Source: an uncultured Acidobacteriia bacterium
GTDB lineage: Bacteria > Acidobacteriota > Terriglobia > Bryobacterales > Bryobacteraceae
Length of the DNA: 42,663 nucleotides
Reading direction: 5' to 3'
Assembly (NCBI GenBank): GCA_903825445.1
Contig: CAIKAS010000193.1
Coordinates: 1-42,663, forward strand
In this document: positions 22,639 to 31,425 of the stretch, piece after piece
Layout: each line of letters starts with the position of its first letter
Numbering within the stretch: position 1 is the first letter of the stretch
The notes under the pieces: model-generated
What the model saw: only the letters and a program-made list of their open reading frames with translations
What the model was told of the DNA's origin: nothing
Database searches by the model: none
Translations under genes and position numbers: made by a program

Positions 22639-24081
22639 ATGAGTACCAAGATACCTATCACGGTTGCGCATGGCAACGGCATAGGCCCCGAGATCATGGA
22701 GGCGTCGCTCAATATTATCCAGGCAGCCGGCGCGCAACTCGATATCGAGACGATTGAAATCGGCGAGAAGGTCTACCTTCGCGGTAACAGCGCCGGTATT
22801 GACCCGGAAGCATGGGAATCACTGCGTCGCACGAAGGTTTTCTACAAAGCGCCAATTACCACTCCTCAGGGCGGTGGATTTAAGAGCCTGAACGTCACGG
22901 CCCGGAAGCGGCTCGGTCTTTACGCCAACGTTCGGCCCTGTGTGTCTTACTTCCCGTACGTGGATACGAAGCACCCGAAGATGAACGTCGTGATCGTTCG
23001 TGAAAACGAGGAAGATCTCTATGCGGGCATCGAATACCGGCTCTCCGCCGACACAATGGAATGCCTGAAGCTCATCTCGCGTCCCGGCAGCGAAAAGATC
23101 GTTAGGTTCGCCTTTGAGTACGCCAAACAGAATGGCCGCAAGAAGGTCACCTGTTTCACGAAGGACAACATCATGAAGATGACCGACGGTCTCTTCCATG
23201 CTGTCTTTGACGAAATCGGCGCGGAGTATCCGGAAATTCAGCAGGAACACTGGATTGTCGACATCGGTGCGGCGAAACTGGCCGACACCCCGGAAGCGTT
23301 TGACGTCATCGTGATGCCGAATCTGTACGGTGACATACTGTCGGATGTGGCGGCGCAGATCGCAGGCTCAGTTGGTTTGGCGGGGTCGGCGAACGTCGGC
23401 ACTACCGCCTCTATGTTTGAAGCGATCCATGGTTCGGCGCCGCGGCGCGCCGGCCAGAATCTGGCAAATCCCTCCGGCCTGCTGCTGGGTGGGGTGATGA
23501 TGTTGGTCCACATCGGCCAGTGGGAAGCTGCGGAACGCGTTCATAACGCGTGGCTGCGCACCATCGAAGACGGCATTCACACATACGACATTTTTGAAGC
23601 GAGCGTCAGTAAGCAGAAGGTCGGTACGAGGGAATTCGCGCAGGCCGTGGTGGCGCGTATGGGCAAGAAGCCCGAAAAGCTGGCAGCCGTTTCTTACGCG
23701 AGTGCTCAGTCCAGGCGCAAGGACTGGACTCCAATGCCTCGAAAGATCAACATCCAGATGATCGGCGTGGATCTCTATGTCGGATCGAAGGGTATCGCGC
23801 CGCAGGCCTTCGGAGATGCAGTGAAGGAAATCGGCTATGAAGGACTGACGTTGAAGATGATCGACAACCGCGGTGTGATCGTGTATCCGGGCGGCATGTC
23901 GGAAACGTTCCTGACAGACAGCTATCGCTGCCGTTTCGAAGCGGCTGGCGCGACCGTCAGTCATGCGCAGGTAGCAGGAATTTATCAAAAGATGACTGCG
24001 GCTGGTTACGACGTAGTCAAAACTGAATCATTGAGGACATTTGATGGCAAGCCAGGATTTACGCTCGCGCAAGGCCAGTAA
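22639..24081 (+). CDS. icd: NADP-type isocitrate dehydrogenase with C-terminal extension
   Basis: A 480-residue beta-decarboxylating dehydrogenase: isocitrate to 2-oxoglutarate (TCA cycle). Core motifs are [45 protein letters not shown] (substrate-binding Arg), [28 protein letters not shown] (catalytic Lys/Asn), [20 protein letters not shown] (metal Asp pair) and [15 protein letters not shown]. About 140 residues follow the catalytic core, as in the Thermus-type enzyme. Its 3' end overlaps the purE start by 38 bases, giving an icd-purE-purK-like transcript. Confidence 0.93.
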   Translation: MSTKIPITVAHGNGIGPEIMEASLNIIQAAGAQLDIETIEIGEKVYLRGNSAGIDPEAWESLRRTKVFYKAPITTPQGGGFKSLNVTARKRLGLYANVRPCVSYFPYVDTKHPKMNVVIVRENEEDLYAGIEYRLSADTMECLKLISRPGSEKIVRFAFEYAKQNGRKKVTCFTKDNIMKMTDGLFHAVFDEIGAEYPEIQQEHWIVDIGAAKLADTPEAFDVIVMPNLYGDILSDVAAQIAGSVGLAGSANVGTTASMFEAIHGSAPRRAGQNLANPSGLLLGGVMMLVHIGQWEAAERVHNAWLRTIEDGIHTYDIFEASVSKQKVGTREFAQAVVARMGKKPEKLAAVSYASAQSRRKDWTPMPRKINIQMIGVDLYVGSKGIAPQAFGDAVKEIGYEGLTLKMIDNRGVIVYPGGMSETFLTDSYRCRFEAAGATVSHAQVAGIYQKMTAAGYDVVKTESLRTFDGKPGFTLAQGQ

Positions 24082-24580
24082 GAAAGCGGCCGCAGTTGCA
24101 CCCCCTGTTGTTTCCGTGATTATGGGAAGCAAGTCCGATTGGGACACCATGAAGGCGGCCAGTGAGGTGCTGACCGAATTTGGTGTGGCACATGAATGCC
24201 GCGTCATATCGGCCCACCGCACGCCGGAATTGTTGACAGGTTTTGCCACCACGGCGGAAGCCCGCGGCATCGAGGTGATCATCGCAGGCGCTGGCGGCGC
24301 GGCGCACCTGGCAGGTGTCACGGCAGCGCAAACCGTGCTGCCGGTGCTGGGCGTTCCCATCGAAAGCAAGGCGCTCCACGGGATGGATTCGCTGCTGTCT
24401 ATCGTGCAGATGCCCGGTGGTATCCCGGTGGGTACGCTGGCGATCGGATCGGCCGGAGCCAAAAATGCTGCCCTGTTCGCCGTCGCCATCATGGCTGGCA
24501 AACGGGCCAGCCTGCGGGCCAAGCTCAAGGCTTACCGCGAGAAGATGAAGCGCAAGGCCGCCGAAGATACCCTGCCGTGA
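24044..24580 (+). CDS. purE: N5-carboxyaminoimidazole ribonucleotide mutase
   Basis: A 178-residue PurE for purine biosynthesis. [60 protein letters not shown] and [10 protein letters not shown] are all intact. The pattern is that of bacterial class I enzymes that use N5-CAIR made by PurK, rather than class II enzymes that use AIR and CO2 directly. The start is ATG 24044 with GAGG 8 bases upstream; an in-frame TTG just before it is rejected. It begins inside icd and its stop overlaps the next gene (GTGA). The PurK partner next door looks catalytically dead (see that entry). Confidence 0.95.
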   Translation: MASQDLRSRKASKKAAAVAPPVVSVIMGSKSDWDTMKAASEVLTEFGVAHECRVISAHRTPELLTGFATTAEARGIEVIIAGAGGAAHLAGVTAAQTVLPVLGVPIESKALHGMDSLLSIVQMPGGIPVGTLAIGSAGAKNAALFAVAIMAGKRASLRAKLKAYREKMKRKAAEDTLP

Positions 24581-25473
24581 AAATAGTTCTGCCTGGAGCG
24601 ACCATCGGTCTGCTGGGCGGTGGCCAGAATGCCCGGATGTTCGCGTTTGCCGCCCGCTCCATGGGGTATGGCGTCCAGCTGTATTCGCCTGATTCCGATG
24701 ACGTGGCTCGTCCGGTCTGCGATGGCGGTGTCTATCGCGAACTCGATGATCTCATCAGCATTCGGCAATTCGCTTCCTCTGCCGATGTACTCACGGTGGC
24801 CGGTACGGGCGTGCCGCTACAGGCCATTGAAGCTGCCGCGGATGTTGGCCTCATGCGACCGTCGTCAGCGGCATTTGAGACACTCCTGTCGTATCCTCGT
24901 TCGGAGGTTGCGGCTGAGGTGGAATTCTGCCTTGTTGCCGCTCGGGGCATCCGCCGCGAGTGTGCCTTCTACTCGCCCATCGCGCTGGACCGGCAGGAGG
25001 GTGTGGTCGATATCGCTCGCATGCCTGCTGCAATCGGATCGAGGATGGCCAGCCAGGCGGCCAATACGGCGCGCGAAATTCTGGAGAAAGCGGAGTTTGT
25101 GGGTGTGGCAGGTGTCGAGTTTCTGGTCAGCGGAACCCACGAGCTAACGACCAGCGCCGTGACGCCGTACTCCCATGATTCCGGTTTTCTCACAGCCGAT
25201 TCCTGCGTGACCAGTCAATTTGAACAGCACGTACGCGCAGTCTGCGGCCTGCCGCTCGGTCGCACCGATCTGATGAAGCCGTCTGCGATGGCCAATCTTT
25301 CATCCGCCATTTGGGAGGCGAGCGACCCGGATTGGGTCTCGGCCCTCCTGTTGCCTGAAGTCAAGCTCTACATTCACGGACCACGTAGCGGGCATTTGAC
25401 CGCGACGGCCACGTCCGCGACACTCGCGAAACAAATCGTGAAAGCCGCCCGCCTGGCTCTGACACGGCCTTAG
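24577..25473 (+). CDS. PurK-like protein lacking the ATP-grasp centre (probable pseudoenzyme)
   Basis: 298 residues from GTG 24577, overlapping the purE stop by GTGA; normal PurK is about 360-390. The N-terminal domain is clear ([20 protein letters not shown], 10-29). The C-terminal part is also clear ([18 protein letters not shown], 211-228; HGPRSGHLT). Between residue about 104 and 114 the sequence jumps from the family's pre-grasp helix to the segment after the ATP-binding lid, so about 75 residues including the ATP-binding Lys are absent. The late metal site, normally N-E-x-A-P-R-x-H-N-S-G, reads [11 protein letters not shown] (193-203), losing Asn, Glu and Arg. An early EFEN-type segment is also replaced (TVAGTGVP). 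It cannot work as an ordinary N5-CAIR synthase. The frame is intact, so a regulatory or binding role with PurE is possible. Confidence 0.8.
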   Translation: MKIVLPGATIGLLGGGQNARMFAFAARSMGYGVQLYSPDSDDVARPVCDGGVYRELDDLISIRQFASSADVLTVAGTGVPLQAIEAAADVGLMRPSSAAFETLLSYPRSEVAAEVEFCLVAARGIRRECAFYSPIALDRQEGVVDIARMPAAIGSRMASQAANTAREILEKAEFVGVAGVEFLVSGTHELTTSAVTPYSHDSGFLTADSCVTSQFEQHVRAVCGLPLGRTDLMKPSAMANLSSAIWEASDPDWVSALLLPEVKLYIHGPRSGHLTATATSATLAKQIVKAARLALTRP

Positions 25474-25520
25474 CGATTCGTCGGCACCACTCCCGACTAG
25501 ATCGATGGTATGATTTCGCG

Positions 25521-26174
25521 GTGAGTATTAAAAGCATAGTTATCGACGTTACCTCCGATATCATTTGCCCGTGGTGTTTCATTGGCAAACGCCGTCTGGA
25601 ACGCGCGGCGGAGCTGTTGCAAAGACCGATGGAGATTCGCTGGCATCCTTTCCAGTTGAATCCGGGAATGCCTGCGGAGGGTATCGCCCGGCGCGAGTAT
25701 CGGATCGCCAAGTTCGGTAGTTGGGAGTACTCGCAGCAACTGGATGTGCGCGTAGCGGAAAATGGCCGACAGGCGGGAATCGATTTTCGGCATGATCTTA
25801 TGGAGCGAACGCCAAACAGTCTGCGGGGGCACGTGCTGCTGGCGGCGGCGCTGCGAGAGGGCGTGGACATGCAGAATCGCGTGGCCGAGCGGCTGTTTAC
25901 CGGCTACTTCACGAGGGGTGAAGACGTCGGGGATATCGCGGTTCTGCTGTCGATCGCGAAGGAGTCCGGGGTTCCGGGAGTTTCAAAAGCCGGGGATCTG
26001 AAAGACCTTGACCTGCTGGAGAGCGTGGTCCGTGAAGAGCAAGAGGCGCGCGCGAGTGGCGACCAGGGAGTGCCGCTGATCCGTTTCGACGGCCAGTTGG
26101 TATCTGCCGGAGCAGCGCCTGAGGCGATACTAGCGGCACGATTGACGGAACTGATGGCAGCGGGAGAGGACTAG
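25521..26174 (+). CDS. FrnE-like DsbA-family oxidoreductase
   Basis: A 217-residue thioredoxin-fold protein of the 2-hydroxychromene isomerase/FrnE branch. The active site CPWC appears in DIICPWCFIGKRRLE (about 13-27). A helical insertion follows (LMERTPNSLRGHVLLAA), and the cis-Pro segment is GVPLIRFDG. There is no signal peptide, so it acts in the cytoplasm, probably in thiol-disulfide exchange. The start is GTG 25521; a TATGAT hexamer ends only 6 bases before it. It is followed immediately by the next gene (stop 26174, start 26175). Confidence 0.88.
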   Translation: MSIKSIVIDVTSDIICPWCFIGKRRLERAAELLQRPMEIRWHPFQLNPGMPAEGIARREYRIAKFGSWEYSQQLDVRVAENGRQAGIDFRHDLMERTPNSLRGHVLLAAALREGVDMQNRVAERLFTGYFTRGEDVGDIAVLLSIAKESGVPGVSKAGDLKDLDLLESVVREEQEARASGDQGVPLIRFDGQLVSAGAAPEAILAARLTELMAAGED

Positions 26175-27188
26175 ATGCGATCCATATTATTGCTGGGCCT
26201 GTCCTTCACCGGGGTCGGGACGGCTGCGGATTTTCCGCAAGCTGAAATCTCCAATGGACAAATTCGCGCGAAACTCTATCTGCCGGACGCGAAGGATGGG
26301 TTCTACAAATCGACGCGGTTCGACTGGTCCGGGGTGATATCGAGCCTGGTGTTCGGCGGCCACGACTACTATGGACCATGGTTCACCACAGGCGATCCGA
26401 CGGTTCGGGACTTTGTGTATCGGGATGCCGATATCGTAGTTAGCCCGGAGAGCGGCTCCATGGGACCGGCCGACGAATTCCAAACGCCGCTCGGATTTGA
26501 TGCTGCGCCAGCGGGCGGTACGTTTATCAAGATCGGTGTGGGAGTGCTCCGCAGACCGGATGCGGCGGCCTATTCGGCGTTCGCGAAATACGAGCTAGTC
26601 AATCCGGGTGAGTGGAGTATAACCAAACACGCCGACTCCATCGAGTTCACGCAGGTGTTGGACGATTCGTCATTGGGCTACGGATACGTCTATACGAAGA
26701 CGGTCCGGCTGACGCCTGGGAAGCCCGAGATGACTATCGGGCATTCGCTGAAGAACACGGGCCGTCAGGCGATCCGGAGCAATGTCTACAATCACAACTT
26801 CCTTGTGCTGGATAAGACGGCCACTGGTCCCGACTACGTAATCACGATGTCGTATGTTGTGAAGACGAGCCGTCCACCCTCGAAAGAACTGGCGGAGGTC
26901 ACGGGACGCCAGATCGTTTATCTGAAGCCGCTGGAGGGAAAGGATACGGTATATATGCCCGTTGAAGGTTTTGGCGGCAGCGCGAAAGATTATGACATCC
27001 GCGTGGAGAATCGACGGATCGGCGCGGGCATGCGGATTATGGGAGATCAGCCGCTGGCAAGCGTATCTTTGTGGTCGATTCGCAGCGTGCTGGCTATTGA
27101 GCCGTTTGTTGCTATTCAGGTGGACCCGGGCAAGGATATGGTCTGGAAATGCACTTACACCTATTACAATGTGCAAAAGGCTAACTAG
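26175..27188 (+). CDS. Secreted protein of unknown function, possibly galactose-mutarotase-like fold
   Basis: A 337-residue protein with a short signal peptide ([19 protein letters not shown]). The rest is beta-rich: [85 protein letters not shown]. The order of strands and the phrase about a central motif followed by NVYNHNF recall aldose-1-epimerase/mutarotase-like domains, but clear catalytic His/Glu positions cannot be assigned. It directly follows the FrnE-like gene with no gap and is probably co-transcribed. Function unknown. Confidence 0.75.
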   Translation: MRSILLLGLSFTGVGTAADFPQAEISNGQIRAKLYLPDAKDGFYKSTRFDWSGVISSLVFGGHDYYGPWFTTGDPTVRDFVYRDADIVVSPESGSMGPADEFQTPLGFDAAPAGGTFIKIGVGVLRRPDAAAYSAFAKYELVNPGEWSITKHADSIEFTQVLDDSSLGYGYVYTKTVRLTPGKPEMTIGHSLKNTGRQAIRSNVYNHNFLVLDKTATGPDYVITMSYVVKTSRPPSKELAEVTGRQIVYLKPLEGKDTVYMPVEGFGGSAKDYDIRVENRRIGAGMRIMGDQPLASVSLWSIRSVLAIEPFVAIQVDPGKDMVWKCTYTYYNVQKAN

Positions 27189-27199
27189 ACGGGAATGAC

Positions 27200-27745
27200 G
27201 GCCGCTGCGAGCGCACCGAACCGCAGGTTACAGTAGACTTTGTTCGCGGGCTGATCATGATCGCGATGGCGCCCGTTCGTGAGTTTTTCACCTACGCGCG
27301 TTTCAGTCCGACCGATCTTTCCGTAGCTCCTGCGACGGTGTTTTCCTTTCCGAACTGCACGAAGTACGCACCATCGCTCGACTATCTGCTGATGACGCTG
27401 GGGCCCGCTCTGATCCTGCTGGGACTCCTCTTCGGCATTGAGTTCCGTCGATTGCGTCCGGTTGCGTTCCTCGGGCGCGTGCCGCTGTTCTATTCCCTGC
27501 TGCACATTCGGCCCATGCATTTGCTTGCCGTCTTCATTTGTTTCCGGCAGAACGGAGACGCGTAGTGGTTCTTCACGGCGAGGTCGATTGCCGGGTTTCC
27601 CACCCGCCGCCCGCCGGAATGGGGCTTCAGTTTGCTGGTGGTCTACCTGATCTGGATGGGGCTCATGCTTGTGCTTTATCCAGTCCGTGAGAGGTACGCG
27701 AATCTGAAGCGTCGTGGACGATATCCGTGGTTGAGCTATGTCTAG
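27200..27745 (+). pseudogene. Decayed DUF1624/NagX-type membrane acyltransferase
   Basis: The plus strand reads [19 protein letters not shown] near 27235-27290, the N-terminal signature of the heparan-alpha-glucosaminide acetyltransferase-like family. It then jumps after FSPTDLS to [20 protein letters not shown], which is a C-terminal helix of the family, so roughly 250 central residues are missing. [20 protein letters not shown] follows. At 27563-27565 there is an in-frame TAG, after which the same frame continues WGFSLLVVYLIWMGLMLVLYP and ends at 27745 in the usual WLSYV-stop. No convincing start codon is present. This is a gene remnant with a large internal deletion and a nonsense codon, not a frameshift. 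Confidence 0.8.
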
Positions 27746-27802
27746 GGCCGGGATAGAATGAGATGTTTCCGTCCGGAAAGAAATTGAAATCAAGGATTAA
27801 CA

Positions 27803-28300
27803 ATGAGCCCACAACAAGCCAGAACGATTGCCGAATTCCTGACCGCCGATCTTGAACGCGAAGTCGCGACGACAGCCAAAGTCATTGAAGCCGCTCCAGC
27901 CGACCGCCTGGAGTATTCGCCTGATGCGAAGTCCAAGAGCGGGTTGAGCCTGATCCGCCATCTGGCGGTAATCGACCCGTGGTTCGTAAATTGCATCGCA
28001 GACGGGGCGTTCGGGCCGTCCGGCAAGGAAAACGACGAATGCGGCATCGCCACTCCCGCCGAAGGCGCGGCGAAGTACAAAGAAGGCATGGCTGCGGCGA
28101 TCGCGCGCGTGCGTGCTCTTTCGGACGACAAGCTGGCGGCTGACGTTGACTTTTTTGGGATGATGCAACTACCCGCGGCGGCGTTGATCCAGCTCATGAT
28201 CAAGCACTCGGTCCATCATCGAGGACAGTTGAGCGCCTATCTGCGCGCTATGGGTGGAAAGGTCCCGGGGATCTACGGACCGAGCGGCGATTCGCAGTAG
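27803..28300 (+). CDS. DinB/YfiT-like four-helix metal-binding protein
   Basis: A 165-residue DinB-superfamily protein. Metal-ligand positions are visible as a His in LIRHLAVIDPWFVN and the pair in IKHSVHHRGQLSAYLRAMG, the hallmark C-terminal helix of the family. AAGGA lies about 7 bases before the ATG. Proteins of this family often act as thiol-dependent transferases or have no known role; the family is strongly expanded in acidobacteria. It is a single gene, closed by the strong hairpin at 28319-28356. Confidence 0.88.
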   Translation: MSPQQARTIAEFLTADLEREVATTAKVIEAAPADRLEYSPDAKSKSGLSLIRHLAVIDPWFVNCIADGAFGPSGKENDECGIATPAEGAAKYKEGMAAAIARVRALSDDKLAADVDFFGMMQLPAAALIQLMIKHSVHHRGQLSAYLRAMGGKVPGIYGPSGDSQ

Positions 28301-28318
28301 TTGGTGGACTTTGAATGA

Positions 28319-28356
28319 AAATGGCGCGCTGCTCAAGGGTGAGCGACGCGCCATTT
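28319..28356. terminator. Strong bidirectional terminator
   Basis: AAATGGCGCG and CGCGCCATTT form a perfect 10-base outer stem. Inside, GCTCA/TGAGC forms a 5-base inner stem with an AGGG tetraloop. T-rich sequence flanks it on both strands. It lies between the convergent DinB and metallo-beta-lactamase-fold genes. Confidence 0.85.
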
Positions 28357-28383
28357 GTATTTTCGCGGTAAATTTCGGAACGT

Positions 28384-29277
28384 CTATTTCTTCGTTAGTT
28401 CCGTATAGACGACTTGGGAGAAAGGTGCAAACGCAGGTCCACGGCCACCACCGGCGGGCGCTGGCGCGGCGGGCGGCGGATCGACGGCGGCCTTCACTTC
28501 ATCAAGCGTCTTGCCCTGCGCCACAAGTTCCTTGATCTTCGCGCGTTTGGCTTCAGCGTCCGCCAGACGCTTCTGAATTGCAGCCTTCGTCTGCAGGTCT
28601 CCGTGACCGGGGACGAACTGATCCGACTTCAGGCCGACAATGCCTTTGGTTGTCGTGATCCATCCTTCCGACGATCCATTCTTCTCCAGGTGGATCAGCG
28701 GGTCGGGTAACTGCATGGCAATGATGTCACCGGTGAACACGATCTGTTCGGCCGGCAGATAAACGATGAGGTCGCCGCTCGTGTGTGCAGGCGCCCAGTG
28801 GTGGAGTTCCACCTTGACACCCTCCAGAGTCAGCGTGTCCTCATTCTTCGTGATTAGCTGTGACGGGAGATGATCGGCCGGTGGTGCGCCACGTCCGCCG
28901 GCTGCGAGCGCCGCATCCTGTTCCTTTTTGTTGTTCTCATGTGCGATTACCTTTACGCCGGCCGGGAACGCGGCCAGGCCGTTGACGTGATCGCCATCGC
29001 TGTGGGTTAGTATCACGGCGGTGACGGGTTTGGGCGTGATTTTCGCGATATCGTCGAGAAGTTCCTTGCCGCCCGCCGCGCTGGTTTTTGCGTCGACGAC
29101 GATGACGCCTCTGTCGCCAACGATGACGCCGCTGTTGCCGCCGCCACCCTCGACCCAGTAGACATTGGGTTTCAACTGGTGGACAACGAACGGAGCCGCA
29201 GTCTGCTGGCCTTGTGCGAGAGCGAGAGTAGTCACGGTGACGGCCAGCGCGGGGAGGAGAGTGTATCGGTAGTTCAT
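28384..29277 (-). CDS. Secreted metallo-beta-lactamase-fold hydrolase
   Basis: A 297-residue protein with a signal peptide (YRYTLLPALAVTVTTLALAQ) followed by an MBL fold. The metal motif is THSDGDHVNG, that is H-x-D-x-D-H instead of H-x-H-x-D-H. The later ligands are in HTSGDLIVYLP, FTGDIIAMQLPDP (bridging Asp) and VPGHGDLQTK. Two Gly/Arg/Ala/Pro-rich inserts occur, near residue 128 and near 275. It is a single gene with periplasmic location, in the style of quinoprotein-relay or beta-lactamase-like proteins. Substrate unknown. Confidence 0.86.
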   Translation of the reverse strand: MNYRYTLLPALAVTVTTLALAQGQQTAAPFVVHQLKPNVYWVEGGGGNSGVIVGDRGVIVVDAKTSAAGGKELLDDIAKITPKPVTAVILTHSDGDHVNGLAAFPAGVKVIAHENNKKEQDAALAAGGRGAPPADHLPSQLITKNEDTLTLEGVKVELHHWAPAHTSGDLIVYLPAEQIVFTGDIIAMQLPDPLIHLEKNGSSEGWITTTKGIVGLKSDQFVPGHGDLQTKAAIQKRLADAEAKRAKIKELVAQGKTLDEVKAAVDPPPAAPAPAGGGRGPAFAPFSQVVYTELTKK

Positions 29278-29322
29278 AGGTCTTCTTTCTTATGAGGAAT
29301 GTAGCATGGCGGTTCTAACTTG

Positions 29323-30087
29323 TCACGTGTGAAACAGCAGGCTGGAGCAGGTGACGCCGGATTCAGCCTTCATCAGTTCCCGCATGTCGAGTTCAATTAC
29401 CGGGAATCCGTTTTCTCTTAGTATTGCGGCTGTGGACGGAAAGGCATCCGGCATCACGATCGTTTGTCCAACGTACAGTGCATTGGCGGCACCTGGTTCG
29501 TTCGGCGCGACATCGATCAGCCGGTAGCCCGAGAACTGTGCGGCGTCTACCCACGCCCGGTTCAACAAAATAGTGTCCTTGCCGATGCAGCAGCAGGCGG
29601 ATTTCAGGTGGAGACAATCGCGGAGTTCGACTGCGTGCACGATGTATCCGTAAGGCAAAAGTTCATCGGACAATTGCGCTACGCCGGCCGTATCCGTTCG
29701 GGCGGAGAGGCCGGCGTACAGGTGGTGGCCAACCCGCATGACGTCGCCGCCCTCCAGCCTGGCGGGATCGCGCATGTGGATTATGGTGCGAAAAGGGGCG
29801 ATGGCAGCAGCCAGGCTCGCGCGCTCGCCTCTCCGGCTTTGAGCGCCCATCGTGGTGATTACGGCCACTTCGTCCAACACAAGGGCAGGGTCTTCCACGA
29901 ACACCGCGTCGGGGTGGGCGTCGAGTGCAGGCAGGGAAATGACGTGCACGCCGAGATCCGCCAGGCAGCGTTCATATGCATGATGCTCTTCGATGGCCCT
30001 CGCGATATTAATTGGCTCGCGTGGCAGCCATGTAAGTTCACACGAAGCGAGCGTGGCACTGACAGTGCGCGTGATCGCGGTGAGCAT
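29323..30087 (-). CDS. Dimethylargininase/amidinotransferase-like enzyme (DDAH family)
   Basis: A 254-residue protein of the guanidine-modifying superfamily. Visible parts are FVEDPALVLDEVAVITTMGA with the acidic pair, ARLEGGDVMRVGHHLYAGLS, the catalytic His in DCLHLKSACC, and the nucleophilic Cys near the end in SGVTCSSLLF. This set is typical of dimethylarginine dimethylaminohydrolases, which hydrolyse methylated arginine to citrulline. The frame is open far upstream, but ATG 30087 is chosen: it lies 2 bases after the stop of the POTRA gene and begins at the natural domain edge. It is the last gene of the sigma/anti-sigma operon. Arginine deiminase-like activity is an alternative. Confidence 0.86.
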   Translation of the reverse strand: MLTAITRTVSATLASCELTWLPREPINIARAIEEHHAYERCLADLGVHVISLPALDAHPDAVFVEDPALVLDEVAVITTMGAQSRRGERASLAAAIAPFRTIIHMRDPARLEGGDVMRVGHHLYAGLSARTDTAGVAQLSDELLPYGYIVHAVELRDCLHLKSACCCIGKDTILLNRAWVDAAQFSGYRLIDVAPNEPGAANALYVGQTIVMPDAFPSTAAILRENGFPVIELDMRELMKAESGVTCSSLLFHT

Positions 30088-30089
30088 GG

Positions 30090-31400
30090 CTAGCGTCCGA
30101 TGCTTCCGTGCCGCTCGGAAGCAGGTGCCGCGGTGAAGTGCAGCGCCACATTGACAACGTGGGTTTGACGATTGATGTTTGGCATCACGGTGATTTCTCC
30201 GAGGTTGTCGAACAGTTGTTCGGCTTTTACTCCACCGACGAAGTGGTCCTGGTAGCCATCCGGGAACGGCTCGCCGGTTTTCACGGCCCACATCTTGCGA
30301 ATCGCAGCCTCGCCGTCCAGGCCGAGGCCGATCACATCGAGATGCCCGAAAGTATAGAGCGCGCCGGAATCCACGTTAAACCAGACATCGACGGTACGGA
30401 TGTCGGCGTGAATAAGTCGGTCTGTAGAAACGGTCGCATCGAGATATCCTTCGTTGTGGAGGCGGTCGTGGATGCGGGCAACCGCCGCGTTGAAATCGTC
30501 GAAGTTTATGGCGTCTGTGCGCGAGATGTTGGCGATGTGGAGGATCCGGGCGGCGTCGATATTTGTCTGGCTGCCGACGGAGACATTACCCAGTCGATAT
30601 TGCGGGCCGTCGACAATGACGACGTGGACATCGACGCCCTTCACCCGTTGCGATGGTTTCGCAGTAATGGTCGGAAAACTGACCCCCATATAACCTTGCC
30701 TTTCAAAGAAGGGCCGGACGATGCGGTCCAGCAGGGCGCGGAAGCCGGCATCGCTATAGAACTGGCCAATGCCGCTCTCGACCATGGCGACATGAAGCTC
30801 GTCGGCGCTGACGAGTTTACTGCCCTCGAAGGTGACGTCTGCAATCACCGGCAGGCCTTCCGCGGGAATGAACTGGATCTCAAATCGTTCAGGGCCAACT
30901 GCGGCGACCCGCGCGCGTACGCGAAGGCCAGGGTTCGTGGATGAGAGATATTGTTCGACGGTCGCGGAGGCGTGGTCGGTGACCTGTTTGGTGGCGGGAA
31001 GCAGGCCGTTGAAAAGGGAGTCTCCGGACTTCAGAATTTGTATGAGTTCAGCGGCGGTGATTGGGAGTGCTTCGGCGCGAACCGGATACACCTGCTTCAT
31101 TTCGGTAACTGTGAAGGTTACCGCGAATCCAAGATCCTGCTGTTTGAACGAGTAACTCACTGCATCGAAATACCCGGTGCCGAGGAGACGGTCGCGGGCC
31201 GCGTCAAAGATGGCGCTGCCTCCGGTTTCGCCGAGTTTCAGGCCGGTGGCGGTCAGGATGGCGTCTGTGGGGAGCGACTTGTTGCCCGTGATATGGATAG
31301 CCGTGATGGGAAGGATGGCGGGAGTACGGACGCGAGAAACGGGCTGAGCGGCGAGGGTAGCGGCGACGATGGCAAGAATGAACGTGGCGCGTCCCGGCAT
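30090..31400 (-). CDS. POTRA-repeat protein without a beta-barrel (BamA/TamA-like N-terminal region)
   Basis: 436 residues from ATG 31400, chosen because a clean signal peptide follows (RATFILAIVAATLAAQPVS); the frame runs open to 31481. The mature chain contains several POTRA-like units: ITAIHITGNKSLPTDAIL..GYFDAVSYSF, PVIADVTFEGSKLVSADEL..FFERQGYMGVSFP, YRLGNVSVGSQTNIDAARIL..HNEGYLDATVS and YTFGHLDVIGLGLDGEAAI. The last segment ends in VVNVALHFTAAPASERHG with no membrane barrel. Such units bind outer-membrane protein precursors in Bam/Tam machines. Here it probably acts in the periplasm as a separate adaptor. It lies between the anti-sigma gene and the DDAH-like gene. Confidence 0.82.
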   Translation of the reverse strand: MPGRATFILAIVAATLAAQPVSRVRTPAILPITAIHITGNKSLPTDAILTATGLKLGETGGSAIFDAARDRLLGTGYFDAVSYSFKQQDLGFAVTFTVTEMKQVYPVRAEALPITAAELIQILKSGDSLFNGLLPATKQVTDHASATVEQYLSSTNPGLRVRARVAAVGPERFEIQFIPAEGLPVIADVTFEGSKLVSADELHVAMVESGIGQFYSDAGFRALLDRIVRPFFERQGYMGVSFPTITAKPSQRVKGVDVHVVIVDGPQYRLGNVSVGSQTNIDAARILHIANISRTDAINFDDFNAAVARIHDRLHNEGYLDATVSTDRLIHADIRTVDVWFNVDSGALYTFGHLDVIGLGLDGEAAIRKMWAVKTGEPFPDGYQDHFVGGVKAEQLFDNLGEITVMPNINRQTHVVNVALHFTAAPASERHGSIGR

Positions 31401-31421
31401 GTGGACTATTTTACCGGGACG
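31390..31421. promoter_or_regulatory. Perfect inverted repeat around the POTRA gene start
   Basis: CGTCCCGG (31390-31397) and CCGGGACG (31414-31421) are exact inverted repeats separated by 16 bases. The spacer holds the ATG at 31400, and on the minus strand a TAAAAT hexamer lies about 10 bases before that ATG. It could be an operator or an mRNA hairpin hiding the start. Confidence 0.4.
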
Positions 31422-31425
31422 ACTG

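Noticed and set aside
27561..27590. A frameshift in the acyltransferase remnant
   Set aside because: The distance from the TAG at 27563 to the final TAG at 27743 is a multiple of three and the family motifs continue in the same frame, so it is a nonsense codon, not a frameshift.
30108..30944. 278-codon open frame on the plus strand
   Set aside because: It is the complement of the POTRA gene. The POTRA repeats and signal peptide on the minus strand explain this DNA.
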